The notes: generated by a model from the letters alone, not told the origin. Numbered from the stretch's first letter, positions 33,869-42,870 are shown. The stretch: DNA of 64,000 nucleotides from an uncultured Clostridium sp. (GCA_934717555.1 CAKUYY010000005.1:1-64000); one strand, 5' to 3'. A program made the numbers and translations.

Positions 33869-35638
33869 CTAATTTTTCTTTTCCGGATCGCGCAGCCTAT
33901 TTGCCAGCGATTCTTCCGGCGTTACATATAAAGTGTGGTAATTTTCGTAGATCACCATCCCAGGTTTTGCCCCTGACGGCTTATTGACATAACGGATCTG
34001 TGTATAGTCCACAGGAACCTGAGAAGAACTCTTGGCCCGGCTGTGATAGGCCGCCAGCATTGCCGCCTGGCGGATGCTTTCCTCTCCCGGTGTTTTCCCC
34101 TGGGTCACTAAGATGGTATGAGAGCCCGGAATGTTCTTGGTATGGAACCACAGATCTTGATTGCTGGCCTGTTTCATCGTCAGTTTATCGTTTTGCCTAT
34201 TATTCCTGCCTACCAGAATAGGAAATCCCTCACTGGAGGTAAAAGCCAGCGGCCCCATCATAGCCTGTGGCTTCTGTTTCCCTTTCCCCCGTTTCAGATA
34301 TCCCTGTTCCGCCAGCTCCTGCCGGATCTCATTGAGTTCCCTCTCGGTAGCGGCCCGGCTCAAGGCGTCAAATACGGTATCAATATATTCCAGTTCCTGC
34401 CGCGCCTGCTGGATCTGCCCGGTCAGCATCTGTTCCGCCGTATGGGCTTTCCGGTAATCCTTGTAGTACTTCTGGGCGTTTTGAGTGGGGCTAAGTGCGG
34501 GATTTAACCGGATAACAACCGGCTTCATCTCATCATAGAAATTTTCCAGCTCCACGGAACTAGCCCCTCGTTCCATCCGGTACAAATTGGCGTTGAGAAG
34601 ATCCCCGCAGATCCGCATCTGATCCCGGTTGGCACACTGTTCCAGTTCCGACTGCTGGGCATTGATTTTACGGCTAAGCCGTTCAGAATGATTGGCGAGC
34701 AATTTTAGGAGATCCTGGGAGCGTGCCCGCATCCGTTCGATCCGGTCCCTTTCCGCGTAGAACTGATCCAAAAGGCAGGAAAAGGATCCGGGCTTCTTGA
34801 CCACAGTGGCCGACCCATATTGAGAAATGTTTTCAAAACTGAAATCCATCGGCTTCCCCTGCCGGTCCTCTATCAAATAAGGAGTTCCGCTGATCTGTGT
34901 GACCTGCTGCTTGAGTCGGTCTAAAAAGAATCGCAGCCGCTCCTCCTCTTCCTGAGTCAAGCTGTGGATTGTGAGGTCCCGTCCCCTGCCTGTCAGATGT
35001 TCCAGCTCCCGGCATACTACCGGGGAAAGGCCCTGAATATGTCCTAAAATCACCTTATGGAGCGGGCGGTCGCCTGGTTCCCGTTTCAGTTGTTCTACCA
35101 TTTCCTCCGCCGAAACCTCCAATAAGTTGGCTTTCTTTTGAGGAGGGGGCAGCTGATAGGTAAGCCCCGGCAAAATCAGGCGCTGGGATGACATTTCCGC
35201 GTCCACCCGTTTCAAAGCGTCGATAATGACCCCATTCTGGTCTATCAGGATTACATTGCTGTATTTCCCCATAATCTCAGAAACCAGGGTGAGCTGTACC
35301 TTATCCCCCAATTCATTGACAGCCTCAAAATCAAAATACAACAGGCGTTCCAATCCCGGCTGGCGGATTCCCAACAGTTTGGCCCCCGACAGCCTTTTGC
35401 GCAGCAGCATACAGAGCATAGGGGGCGTCTTGGGGTTTTCCGGCACATATTGGGTAAAGTGCACCCGCGGGCTGTTGGCCCGGGCGGACATCAGCAGACG
35501 GAACATTTCATGCCGGGTACGTAAAAATAACACCAGCTCGTCCCGGCTGGGCTGATAGATCTTGTCTACGCGCGCCGAAATTGCCTGGTCTTCTATTTCT
35601 TTTTTAATATGCCTTAAAAAGGCTCCATCCAATGCCAT
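33869..35638 (-). CDS. rqcH: RqcH, ribosome-associated quality control (NFACT family)
   Basis: This 589-residue protein binds stalled 50S subunits with tRNA-Ala and adds poly-alanine tails to blocked peptides. NFACT-N (MALDGAFLRHIKKE at the start) is followed by a long coiled-coil middle (290-430) and NFACT-R (GFPILVGRNNRQNDKLT, DLWFHTKNIPGSH near 500). The start is the second ATG, 7 nt after GGGAG. It follows nif3 by 33 nt. The tmRNA at the start of the window shows that both rescue systems exist in this genome. Confidence 0.93.
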   Translation of the reverse strand: MALDGAFLRHIKKEIEDQAISARVDKIYQPSRDELVLFLRTRHEMFRLLMSARANSPRVHFTQYVPENPKTPPMLCMLLRKRLSGAKLLGIRQPGLERLLYFDFEAVNELGDKVQLTLVSEIMGKYSNVILIDQNGVIIDALKRVDAEMSSQRLILPGLTYQLPPPQKKANLLEVSAEEMVEQLKREPGDRPLHKVILGHIQGLSPVVCRELEHLTGRGRDLTIHSLTQEEEERLRFFLDRLKQQVTQISGTPYLIEDRQGKPMDFSFENISQYGSATVVKKPGSFSCLLDQFYAERDRIERMRARSQDLLKLLANHSERLSRKINAQQSELEQCANRDQMRICGDLLNANLYRMERGASSVELENFYDEMKPVVIRLNPALSPTQNAQKYYKDYRKAHTAEQMLTGQIQQARQELEYIDTVFDALSRAATERELNEIRQELAEQGYLKRGKGKQKPQAMMGPLAFTSSEGFPILVGRNNRQNDKLTMKQASNQDLWFHTKNIPGSHTILVTQGKTPGEESIRQAAMLAAYHSRAKSSSQVPVDYTQIRYVNKPSGAKPGMVIYENYHTLYVTPEESLANRLRDPEKKN

Positions 35639-35671
35639 AGGCATTCTCCCTTCTTGTGGGACATTCCTTTT

Positions 35672-36760
35672 TTATAAATAATGTACGCCGTCGGTGCAGG
35701 TTTCGGAAGCCTCCACGCAAATCTGTGGAAAATGCTTGGAAAGCCGCTGTACCAGACGCGCCACAATGATTGTCTCGGTCTTAAAATGTCCGGCGTCTAC
35801 CACAGTGAGTTCCGACTGGGATGCCGCCAGCCATTCGTGATGTTTCATTTCCCCGGTTACGTAAGCGTCCACATTCCCGGCGATGGCCTCAAAAATGCGG
35901 TCCCCTCCGGCTCCCCCGCAAAAGGCCACCCGTTTAATGGGACGTGTGCCTTCTACATAACGGACCCCCTCGCAGTGAAGGCGCTCCTTGACGTGAGCCA
36001 CAAATTCCCTGGGCTGCATGGGAATTTCCCATTCTCCCACCATAGCCCCGGGAAATTGTTTCATCACCCCATAATTTTTGATCACATCGAATGCGGGCTC
36101 TTCATAGGGATGGGTTTCCCGCATGGCTTCCAATACCGATGGCAGGTCGTCAGGGCTGCACAGCATTTCTACCCGGCACTCATCCACTTTTTCCAGCATG
36201 CCGCACTGTCCGATGGCGGGGTGCGCCCCCTCCTGAGGCAAAAAAGCCCCTTTCCCCTGTACCGTAAAGGAACAGGCTTCATATTGGCCCAGCTTGCCCG
36301 CTCCCGCCTTTGCCATGGCGTCAGTAACCTTTTGAGCATCGTTGACCGGTACAAACACGGCGATTTTCCAATAAGGGACGGAGCTTTCCTCCACAAAACA
36401 ACTCAAATTTTTTAGCCCTAACGTTTCTCCCAAACAGTCGTTGACCCCTCCCCTGGCCATATCCAGGTTGGTGTGGGCGCACACCGCCCCAATTCCAGAC
36501 TGGGCCAGCTGATAGGGAATGCTGTCACGGGACAGTCTGCGCAATGGCTGAAAAATTACGGGATGATGGCTGACGATCAGCTGGGCACCCTGCCGCTTGG
36601 CTTCTTCAATCACCGCCGGGGTAATGTCCAGGGCCACCAGGATTCTTTCCACTGGATCTTTTCGGCTCCCCACCAACAGGCCCACATTGTCAAATCCCAG
36701 CGCCGTGGAAAACGGTGCAAAACTGTCGATATCATCATAGATATTGCCTATGGTGATCAC
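35672..36760 (-). CDS. Nif3-like dinuclear metal-centre protein
   Basis: This 362-residue protein of the NIF3/YqfO family has the metal ligands in VSHHPVIFQPL (near 70) and CAHTNLDMARGGVND (near 105), with a ligand-bearing C-terminal segment (DAGHFKTE). A PII-like insertion of about 100 residues lies in the middle, as in B. subtilis YqfO. It starts with GTG at 36760, with AAGGAGG upstream; the longer ORF is only the antisense of nothing relevant and reads through the trmK end. It overlaps the trmK stop by GTGA, the same order as yqfN-yqfO in Bacillus. Confidence 0.92.
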   Translation of the reverse strand: MITIGNIYDDIDSFAPFSTALGFDNVGLLVGSRKDPVERILVALDITPAVIEEAKRQGAQLIVSHHPVIFQPLRRLSRDSIPYQLAQSGIGAVCAHTNLDMARGGVNDCLGETLGLKNLSCFVEESSVPYWKIAVFVPVNDAQKVTDAMAKAGAGKLGQYEACSFTVQGKGAFLPQEGAHPAIGQCGMLEKVDECRVEMLCSPDDLPSVLEAMRETHPYEEPAFDVIKNYGVMKQFPGAMVGEWEIPMQPREFVAHVKERLHCEGVRYVEGTRPIKRVAFCGGAGGDRIFEAIAGNVDAYVTGEMKHHEWLAASQSELTVVDAGHFKTETIIVARLVQRLSKHFPQICVEASETCTDGVHYL

Positions 36761-37464
36761 ATAGATTCCTCCTTCTTCCTGTCGTCTAGTCGTTGCTTCA
36801 TCTGTTGTATGATCCGCATGACTTCCTCGGCCTGTTCTTCTTTGCCCTGTATCCGCAGCCCTGATTCCCGTTTGCTTTGCCGGCTGATCTCCCTGCGGAT
36901 ATACTCTACCGCTTCGTCGGTCTTTTCCTTCCATACAAGCCCAATATAAGGATAAAGCGGGTCCGGATCTGGGATATTCCCGATATACCGCACCTGCATG
37001 GCGCTATAGATCTTTCCCTGGGCCCGTACCGCCCGTTCCTTCTGGATCTGATACCCTTCCCCAGCCAGCCAGACCCGCAGTTTATCCACAGAAGTCATGG
37101 GTTGTAAAACCAAATCCGTCCCCTGTTTTAGCCAGGGCGCCCGCTGCAGGATATGGATCATCACCTCTCCCCCCATGCCGGCAATCACCACCGTATCCAC
37201 TTCATGGGGGCGGATATTTTCCAAGCCGTCAGATAGCCGAGCCTCTACCATAGAAGATACCTGGTACTTTTCTATATGTTCCACAGCCCTTTCTAAGGGG
37301 CCTTCGCGAATATCGCAGGCGATAGCGTGGGAAATCTGTCCCTTTCTCGCCAGCCATACCGGAAGATATGCGTGGTCGGTACCAATATCCGCAACCGCCG
37401 CCCCTTCTTTTACCAAAGAAGCGCATTCCATCAAACGGGGGTCTAATTGAAAAAGAGGGCGCAT
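36757..37464 (-). CDS. trmK: tRNA (adenine-22-N1)-methyltransferase TrmK
   Basis: This 235-residue SAM-dependent enzyme methylates A22 in tRNA. The Rossmann motif I VADIGTDHAYLPVWL lies at about 25-39, and the catalytic-region motif AGMGGEVMIHIL near 95. A C-terminal coiled coil (ending in KQRLDDRKKEE) is present. The start is the ATG 6 nt after GGAGG. It is the first gene of trmK-nif3, the widely conserved Firmicutes pair. Confidence 0.93.
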   Translation of the reverse strand: MRPLFQLDPRLMECASLVKEGAAVADIGTDHAYLPVWLARKGQISHAIACDIREGPLERAVEHIEKYQVSSMVEARLSDGLENIRPHEVDTVVIAGMGGEVMIHILQRAPWLKQGTDLVLQPMTSVDKLRVWLAGEGYQIQKERAVRAQGKIYSAMQVRYIGNIPDPDPLYPYIGLVWKEKTDEAVEYIRREISRQSKRESGLRIQGKEEQAEEVMRIIQQMKQRLDDRKKEESM

Positions 37465-37508
37465 GCTCATCCTCCTTCCTTTCTAAACAGTATGGAATCT
37501 CAATAAAA

Positions 37509-37551
37509 AGAGGGTGTAAGCACCGGGCATTCACCCTTTGTTACACCCTCT
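37509..37551 (-). terminator. Intrinsic terminator of the DUF1858 gene
   Basis: AGAGGGTGTAA pairs with TTACACCCTCT across 21 nt; the minus strand continues TTTTTATTG. It lies about 45 nt beyond the DUF1858 stop. Confidence 0.8.
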
Positions 37552-37597
37552 CGCTGTTGCAAAACACAGCCGCCTGATAAAAAAGCGCAGCCTATTG

Positions 37598-37804
37598 TCA
37601 GCCCTGCTGAGCCATGTGGTCGTTCAGCTTTTTAATCAGCTCATTGACGTCCACTCCATGTACCATGCAGGCCTCTTCCAGGGTTTCACCGCGGGAAGAA
37701 GGGCAGCCCAGGCAGTGCATCCCCATATCCAGGAAATAAGGGGCGGTGGTACGGTCCATATCCAAAATATCGCCAATGATGGTATCTTTTGTCACTGTCG
37801 CCAT
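37598..37804 (-). CDS. DUF1858 domain protein
   Basis: This 68-residue protein begins MATVTKDTIIGDIL and has the CLGCPSSRGETLEEAC motif (near 31-46), where the CxxC pair defines the family. DUF1858 proteins occur in anaerobes, sometimes fused to hydroxylamine or hybrid-cluster enzymes; an Fe-S or redox role is suspected but unproven. AGGATG precedes the ATG and a terminator follows, so it is a single-gene unit. Confidence 0.88.
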   Translation of the reverse strand: MATVTKDTIIGDILDMDRTTAPYFLDMGMHCLGCPSSRGETLEEACMVHGVDVNELIKKLNDHMAQQG

Positions 37805-37922
37805 CTTATGACATCCTTTCTATTTTTTGTATTTTCCTATAACAGCCCTCATGGCCGTCTGTTTTTATTATAATAGCCAAAAGGGGACTTTGCAATACAT
37901 AAACGTGGGAAATCCCACAAAA

Positions 37923-37951
37923 ATACCCCGGACATAAAAGCCCGGGGTATC
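37923..37951 (-). terminator. Intrinsic terminator of the zinc-ribbon gene
   Basis: ATACCCCGG and CCGGGGTAT pair around 11 nt, with a T run on both strands. It lies just past the stop at 37973. Confidence 0.8.
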
Positions 37952-37972
37952 CTTTTTGAAAGAAAAGGTTTC

Positions 37973-38248
37973 TTATTCTTCTCTCATCTTAGCAAAGCAC
38001 TCGCTGCAATAGACCGGACGGTCTTCACGAGGCTTAAAGGGAACCTTTGCTACCTGGCCGCAGCTGGCGCAGGTGGCTTCATACATTTCGCGCTCGGGTC
38101 TGGACGCATTCTTGCGGGCGTCGCGGCAAGCCTTGCATCTCTGGGGCTCGTTTACGAAACCCTTGGATGCGTAAAATTCCTGTTCACCGGCGGTGAATAC
38201 AAATTCATTGCCACATTCTTTGCAGATGAGAGTCTTGTCTTCGTACAT
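37973..38248 (-). CDS. Zinc-ribbon domain protein
   Basis: This 91-residue protein has three CxxC pairs: CKEC at 9-12 and CKAC near 38-41, then CASC and CSEC towards the end, giving two zinc ribbons. The first part (LICKECGNEFVFTAGEQEFYASKGF) matches a small zinc-binding family common in Clostridia and Chloroflexi; its function is unknown, though the fold suggests nucleic-acid or ribosome binding. GCGAGG precedes the ATG. The tRNA-like element lies directly upstream, within or near its leader. Confidence 0.88.
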   Translation of the reverse strand: MYEDKTLICKECGNEFVFTAGEQEFYASKGFVNEPQRCKACRDARKNASRPEREMYEATCASCGQVAKVPFKPREDRPVYCSECFAKMREE

Positions 38249-38279
38249 TTGATTTACCTCGCTTTGGATTAATAAAATT

Positions 38280-38344
38280 TGCCCTTGGACGGATTCAAAC
38301 CGCCACCTTTGATGATCAACGCTCTATTCTAAGCTACTTGGGCA
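38280..38344 (-). other. Degenerate tRNA-like element with shortened anticodon arm
   Basis: Read on the minus strand, 65 nt contain an acceptor-like TGCCC...GGGCA pairing (5 bp, then two A-A mismatches), TA, a D-arm GCTT/GAGC with a 6-nt loop, a reduced 4-bp arm TTGA/TCAA in place of the anticodon arm, and a good 5-bp T-arm with loop TTTGAAT (C56 changed to T). No CCA is encoded. It cannot decode normally. It may be a tRNA pseudogene or a structured leader of the zinc-ribbon gene 31 nt downstream. Confidence 0.5.
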
Positions 38345-38378
38345 TATCAAACGGCTTTTAGCCGTCAACCAACATAAA

Positions 38379-38963
38379 TCAGGATACAGAATTCTTTAAT
38401 TTTTTTCGCGCCCGCTGTAAAGCATTATCTACCATCTTAGGTGATATCTCCAGCTTTTCTGCAATCTCCTCATAAGTGCGACCGCTGAGATAGAACGCTA
38501 ATACCTTGAACTCCAACCCTGACAATATCTGTTCTATATGCCGCTTCATAGACTTCACATCTTCACGGCTGATGATCAAAGTTTCAGGATTCATCCAATC
38601 AATCGAGGTCAGTGGATTTTCCATATGTTTGCTGTCCGTCTCGTCATTGAGAGAAACATACTGGTTCAATGGAATATGCTTTTGTCTCGCTGCAGAACGG
38701 CATGCGGTCAATAACCTTCTATCCATACAGATATTAACAAAGGTTTGAAAGCTCGCCCCCGCTTCGCTGTCATAACTTTCCGCGGCGCTCAGCAAACCCA
38801 ACGTAGCCTCCTGTATCAAATCCTCCCGATCCAATCCCGTCTGCTGATAAGCTGACGCTTTTGCCCGAATCAGGGAAGAATACCGGGTCACCAGAGCATC
38901 GAACGCTTCTTTTTTCCCTTGTTTCCATAGTTGAGACAGCTGGGAATCGGTAAGATTTTCCAT
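38379..38963 (-). CDS. Sigma-70 family factor, Spo0H (SigH)-like
   Basis: This 194-residue sigma factor has region 2 (AFDALVTRYSSLIRAKA, DLIQEATLGLL near 30-65) and region 4 (LEFKVLAFYLSGRTYEEIAEKL near 145), and most resembles SigH/SigI-type factors that start sporulation or competence. I placed the start at the ATG 38963 because the promoter at 39031-39059 would begin transcription near 39024, which leaves almost no leader before the GTG at 39020. The ATG lacks a standard ribosome-binding site, so the start is uncertain. Confidence 0.85.
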   Translation of the reverse strand: MENLTDSQLSQLWKQGKKEAFDALVTRYSSLIRAKASAYQQTGLDREDLIQEATLGLLSAAESYDSEAGASFQTFVNICMDRRLLTACRSAARQKHIPLNQYVSLNDETDSKHMENPLTSIDWMNPETLIISREDVKSMKRHIEQILSGLEFKVLAFYLSGRTYEEIAEKLEISPKMVDNALQRARKKLKNSVS

Positions 38964-39030
38964 CCCTTGCGGATAACCTGGAATGTTCAATCCTAGCACC
39001 TCATGGTTCTGCGTTTTCACACTTTTCTAT

Positions 39031-39059
39031 ATCATACCGCACGGTTTCTAAAATGTCAA
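39031..39059 (-). promoter_or_regulatory. Sigma-A promoter of the SigH-like gene
   Basis: Minus-strand TTGACA (39054-39059), 17 nt, TATGAT (39031-39036). It is close to consensus and about 70 nt upstream of the chosen start codon. Confidence 0.85.
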
Positions 39060-39066
39060 TAAAAAC

Positions 39067-39099
39067 AATCTGCAAATCAAAAAATATTTTTTGCAGATT
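39067..39099. promoter_or_regulatory. Inverted repeat between divergent sigH-like and yifB promoters
   Basis: AATCTGCAAA and TTTGCAGATT flank 13 nt, ending 8 nt upstream of the sigH-like -35 box. This matches an operator for a dimeric regulator; a hairpin is also possible. Confidence 0.45.
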
Positions 39100-39179
39100 A
39101 TCAAAATTCTTGTCACATTATGTCCAATATGATAGGTGAATACAGTATACTCCACCTCTGTGAAAAAAGCAAGCAACGA

Positions 39180-39208
39180 TTGCGTACTATTTTTTAATAA
39201 GGTATAAT
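39180..39208 (+). promoter_or_regulatory. Sigma-A promoter of yifB
   Basis: TTGCGT (39180-39185), 17 nt, TATAAT (39203-39208), 66 nt upstream of the yifB start codon. Confidence 0.8.
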
Positions 39209-39273
39209 TGATTTATTACAGATATTTTTCTAACTTCATTCGTATGGATTTTATCTCAGTGGGAGGAGTTGCT

Positions 39274-40806
39274 ATGGTTTCCCATGTAAATAGCTTGGGA
39301 TTATTGGGCATGGATGCGTTTCCCGTGGAAGTAGAGACCGCATTGTCCAATGGAATGCCAGCCTTCGATATGGTAGGGCTTCCTGATACTGCTGTAAAGG
39401 AATCCAGGGAACGGGTACGCGCCGCCATGAAAAACTGCGGCTTTTCCTTTCCCGCTACCCGGATTGTCACCAATCTTGCCCCCGCCGACATCAAAAAAGA
39501 GGGGCCTATTTATGATCTTCCTATCTTGGTTTCCCTGCTCAAGGCCACTGGGGAACTTCCTTCTTCTCTGGACGACTGCGCGTTTATCGGGGAACTATCC
39601 CTATCCGGCAACGTACGTCCTGTCCGCGGCGTCCTTCCAATGGCCATCCAGGCGAAAAGTTCGGGGATACAAAAACTTTTTGTCCCTGCGGAAAATGCTT
39701 TGGAAGGCGCGGTGGTAGAGGGGCTGCAAGTTTATCCAGTCTCTTCCATTGTATCTCTGTTAGACCATTTTTCCGGCAGGGTTCCTATCATCCCTGCCGT
39801 GCCCCATATCCCCTCTTATCCGGAGAACAGCCTTCTTCCTGATTTCTCCCAGGTGAGGGGGCAGAATGACGCCAAGCGCGCTTTGGAAATTGCGGCCGCA
39901 GGCGGGCATAACGTGCTGATGATAGGCCCTCCGGGTTCCGGCAAAAGTATGCTGGCCAAGCGCCTGCCGTCCATACTCCCTGACATGACTTTATATGAAC
40001 AGATGGAAACCACAAAAATCCATTCCATCGCGGGCGTCCTCCCTCATGGCAGTTCCTTGATCCATACCCGCCCTTTTCGTTCTCCCCATCATACCATTTC
40101 TTCCGCCGGCCTTTCCGGTGGGGGCGTTATTCCCCGCCCTGGGGAACTTTCTCTTGCCCACAACGGCGTGCTCTTTTTGGATGAATTGCCGGAGTTTTCC
40201 CGGGCCGCCATCGAGGTGCTCCGCCAGCCTATCGAGGATGGAACCGTAACCATTTCCCGTGTGAACAGTACACTCACATATCCCTGTTCTATTATGCTGG
40301 TGGCTGCCATGAACCCCTGTCCTTGCGGATATTTTGGGCACCCCACCCATCCCTGTACCTGTTCTTTTTCAAAGGTTTCCCGCTATCTCGCTAGGGTTTC
40401 CGGTCCCTTGCTGGACCGTATGGATCTCCACGTGGAAGTTCCTCCTGTCAGTTTTGACCATTTGGACTCCCAGGAAACAGGTGAATCCTCTCGTCAAATA
40501 AAAGCCCGTGTAGATGCCGCCCGCAACTTACAGAGGGAACGGTATCAGTCCGCCGGCATTTCCTGCAATGCCAGAATCCCTTCTTCCCTGCTTCACAGTG
40601 TATGCGATATGACAGAAGATGCACGCGCCCTTCTCAAAAACTCTTTTGAAAAATTGGGGCTTTCCGCCCGTGCCTATGACCGAATCCTGAAAGTATCCCG
40701 TACCATCGCCGATCTTGACCACCAGGAAAAAATAGACAGCTCCCATATTGCGGAAGCTGTCCAATACCGTACGCTGGACCGGAAATATTGGGATAAGCCC
40801 CTTTGA
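39274..40806 (+). CDS. YifB/ComM-family Mg-chelatase-like AAA+ ATPase
   Basis: This 510-residue ATPase (ComM in Haemophilus) promotes branch migration during natural transformation in some bacteria. It has the N-terminal Lon-like fold (VEVETALSNGMPAFDMVGLPDTAVKESRERVR), Walker A GPPGSGKS near 220, Walker B LFLDELPEF near 300 and the C-terminal Mg-chelatase domain with a CPCGYFGHP...CTC zinc motif. The start at 39274 follows GGGAGGAG by 7 nt; the longer ORF has an untypical N-terminus. It is divergent from the SigH-like gene. Confidence 0.93.
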   Translation: MVSHVNSLGLLGMDAFPVEVETALSNGMPAFDMVGLPDTAVKESRERVRAAMKNCGFSFPATRIVTNLAPADIKKEGPIYDLPILVSLLKATGELPSSLDDCAFIGELSLSGNVRPVRGVLPMAIQAKSSGIQKLFVPAENALEGAVVEGLQVYPVSSIVSLLDHFSGRVPIIPAVPHIPSYPENSLLPDFSQVRGQNDAKRALEIAAAGGHNVLMIGPPGSGKSMLAKRLPSILPDMTLYEQMETTKIHSIAGVLPHGSSLIHTRPFRSPHHTISSAGLSGGGVIPRPGELSLAHNGVLFLDELPEFSRAAIEVLRQPIEDGTVTISRVNSTLTYPCSIMLVAAMNPCPCGYFGHPTHPCTCSFSKVSRYLARVSGPLLDRMDLHVEVPPVSFDHLDSQETGESSRQIKARVDAARNLQRERYQSAGISCNARIPSSLLHSVCDMTEDARALLKNSFEKLGLSARAYDRILKVSRTIADLDHQEKIDSSHIAEAVQYRTLDRKYWDKPL

Positions 40807-40876
40807 TTATTTTTTATCATAGTAAAGGGTTTTTTGATCAATAAGCGCTCTATCATTTGTAAATTTTAAATATAGG

Positions 40877-40911
40877 AAAAGGCAAGCGCAAAATGCCCGC
40901 GCTTGCCTTTT
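40877..40911. terminator. Bidirectional terminator between yifB and the MATE gene
   Basis: AAAAGGCAAGCGC and GCGCTTGCCTTTT pair around 9 nt with A and T runs outside. The genes converge here. Confidence 0.85.
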
Positions 40912-40915
40912 CTGT

Positions 40916-42274
40916 TTAATGGTTTAGATTCTCCCGTTGTTTTTGTTTCCAGTCTTTTGTGATCAGAAAAAGACTGATCATGGCCGCGATAGCTTCCGCC
41001 GCAGGCATAGCGCTCCATACCCCATCGATCCCCCAGAGGGCGGAAAGGATGGCAATAGACGGGACAACCGCCACAATTCCCCGCATGATGGAAATGAGAA
41101 ACGCACTTCTGGATTGCCCTATACAGGCAAAATAAGAAATAGTAACAATATTGATCCCCATAAATAAAAAGGTAACAAAAGTAATCCGGATTCCCTGTAT
41201 GGCTAGCTCCGCCAAATAAGGGTCCTTTTCCCCATTAAACACAGAAGTAATCCATTCGGGAAAAATCCAGCCGGCCGCCAAAAAGGAGACACCAAATATC
41301 AGTGCGGTAAAACAAGCGTACCGATAGACTTTTTGGGCCCACAAAGGTTTTCCCGCCCCATAATATACACTGATAATCGGCTGGATCCCTTGACCAATTC
41401 CATTAAACATCGCCATACATACCAGGGCGATATTAGTAATAATCCCATAGGCCGCCACCGCCGTATTCCCTGAAATGGCAAGCAGGGTTATGTTAAATAA
41501 CAGCATCACAATCCCATAACTGAATTCTGTGACAAAGGAGGGTGCCCCTGTCGCCGCCACACGGAAAAACTCCCTCCATTTCCCCTGAGGCCTGCAAATC
41601 CGCACCCCGCTCTTTCCACGAAACCAATGGATCGACAACACGCACAGGCTGATGACCGGAGAAAGGCCTGTGGCAAACGCCGCGCCAAACATCCCCATAT
41701 GAAGTGGGAAAACAAAAATGTAATCCAGGACAATATTAGACATACTGGCTGTCAGCATCGCCGCCATAGATAAATGGGGCGCCCCATCGTTGCGCACAAA
41801 ACAAATACAGATATTATTCACCAGAAAAGCGATGGAAAAAGAAAGGATTGTCTGGATATATGATGACGCCAAAGGGACGATTTCCTCTGAAGCGCCCAAG
41901 AGCATCACCAAAGGCCGGGAAGCAAATATCCCCATCAAGGTCAGCAATACGCCCGCCATTCCCCCGGCCAGCAGCATCTGGGAAAAAAGCACCGATCCCC
42001 GGGAATGATTCCCCTGCCCCTGTGCCATGGAAAAATGGGTCGCTCCTCCCATTCCCAGCATTAAGCCGATACCGTTTACAAAACTATAAACCGGCAAAAC
42101 CAGATTCAATGCTGCTAATCCCCGTGTACCCACCCCATTGGCAATAAAATAGGTATCTGCCAATACATACAGGGACAAACCCAGCATACTGAGCACATTC
42201 AAAGAAACATAGCGCAGGAAATGGTGTGCCATTTTTCCCTGTAACAGACTGTTTTTCTCCGACAAAAATTTCAC
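40916..42274 (-). CDS. MATE-family efflux transporter
   Basis: This 452-residue membrane protein has 12 predicted helices. The family hallmarks are the N-terminal ADTYFIANGVGTRGLAALNLVLPVY and the repeated half-domain with AYGIITNIALVCMAMFNGIGQG. MATE proteins expel drugs or metabolites in exchange for Na+ or H+. It ends 5 nt from a shared terminator facing yifB. Substrate cannot be told from the sequence. An ATG with weak upstream site starts it. Confidence 0.93.
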   Translation of the reverse strand: MKFLSEKNSLLQGKMAHHFLRYVSLNVLSMLGLSLYVLADTYFIANGVGTRGLAALNLVLPVYSFVNGIGLMLGMGGATHFSMAQGQGNHSRGSVLFSQMLLAGGMAGVLLTLMGIFASRPLVMLLGASEEIVPLASSYIQTILSFSIAFLVNNICICFVRNDGAPHLSMAAMLTASMSNIVLDYIFVFPLHMGMFGAAFATGLSPVISLCVLSIHWFRGKSGVRICRPQGKWREFFRVAATGAPSFVTEFSYGIVMLLFNITLLAISGNTAVAAYGIITNIALVCMAMFNGIGQGIQPIISVYYGAGKPLWAQKVYRYACFTALIFGVSFLAAGWIFPEWITSVFNGEKDPYLAELAIQGIRITFVTFLFMGINIVTISYFACIGQSRSAFLISIMRGIVAVVPSIAILSALWGIDGVWSAMPAAEAIAAMISLFLITKDWKQKQRENLNH

Positions 42275-42402
42275 TCCTTATTCTTTAGAAATATAATAAA
42301 GTAAATTTTATATAGTTTCTATTTATTAAGTAGTTAATCACTTAAAAAGCCGGTAGTCCGGCTCTCGATATCCGTCCTAACGGCTTATTATGATTTATCC
42401 TA

Positions 42403-42870
42403 TTATTTTTTCTTCTGTATCATCTGGAATAAAATTTCCTTTATCTTTTCTACAGTCATTCCCTGGTACAGGACACCATTGATTTTACAGTTAGGGGAAG
42501 TACGGCACTGACGCATACAGCCTGTGGTACGCACTGTTATCTGATTGGCAAGCTCCGGGTATTGACGGCACATTTCCTGAACCGCCTGATAGAGTTTCTG
42601 TGACCCTTTTTTTCCACAATTTGGCCCGCCGCAGATCACAAGGTCACACCGCTGTTCTTCCCCTCGAATGCTGGGATACCTCTTGAAGATTGCCTGCAAA
42701 TAGGTATGCTTGATCTCCATAACCTTTTCAATTTCTTCCTGCGCCCAAAACGGAACACATCCAAATATTTCCTGAACTTCCCGCAGGAATCCGATCAAAG
42801 CTTCTTGGCTCCGGTCCTCTGATTTCTCATAGTATCTCTTAACCTGTTCAAATTCTTCCCTAGGGTCCAT
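42403..42870 (-). CDS. NuoE-like [2Fe-2S] thioredoxin-fold protein, stand-alone
   Basis: This 155-residue protein has a helical N-domain and the thioredoxin-like ferredoxin with cysteines in CGGPNCGKKG (near 80) and TTGCMRQC (near 115-122). Such subunits relay electrons in NADH-dehydrogenase or electron-bifurcating hydrogenases. Here no NuoF or hydrogenase partner is beside it; its neighbours are rlmH and the MATE gene. Starting at the ATG 8 nt after GGAGG fits better than the earlier in-frame ATG. It may serve as a free electron carrier or a partner for a complex encoded elsewhere. Confidence 0.8.
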   Translation of the reverse strand: MDPREEFEQVKRYYEKSEDRSQEALIGFLREVQEIFGCVPFWAQEEIEKVMEIKHTYLQAIFKRYPSIRGEEQRCDLVICGGPNCGKKGSQKLYQAVQEMCRQYPELANQITVRTTGCMRQCRTSPNCKINGVLYQGMTVEKIKEILFQMIQKKK

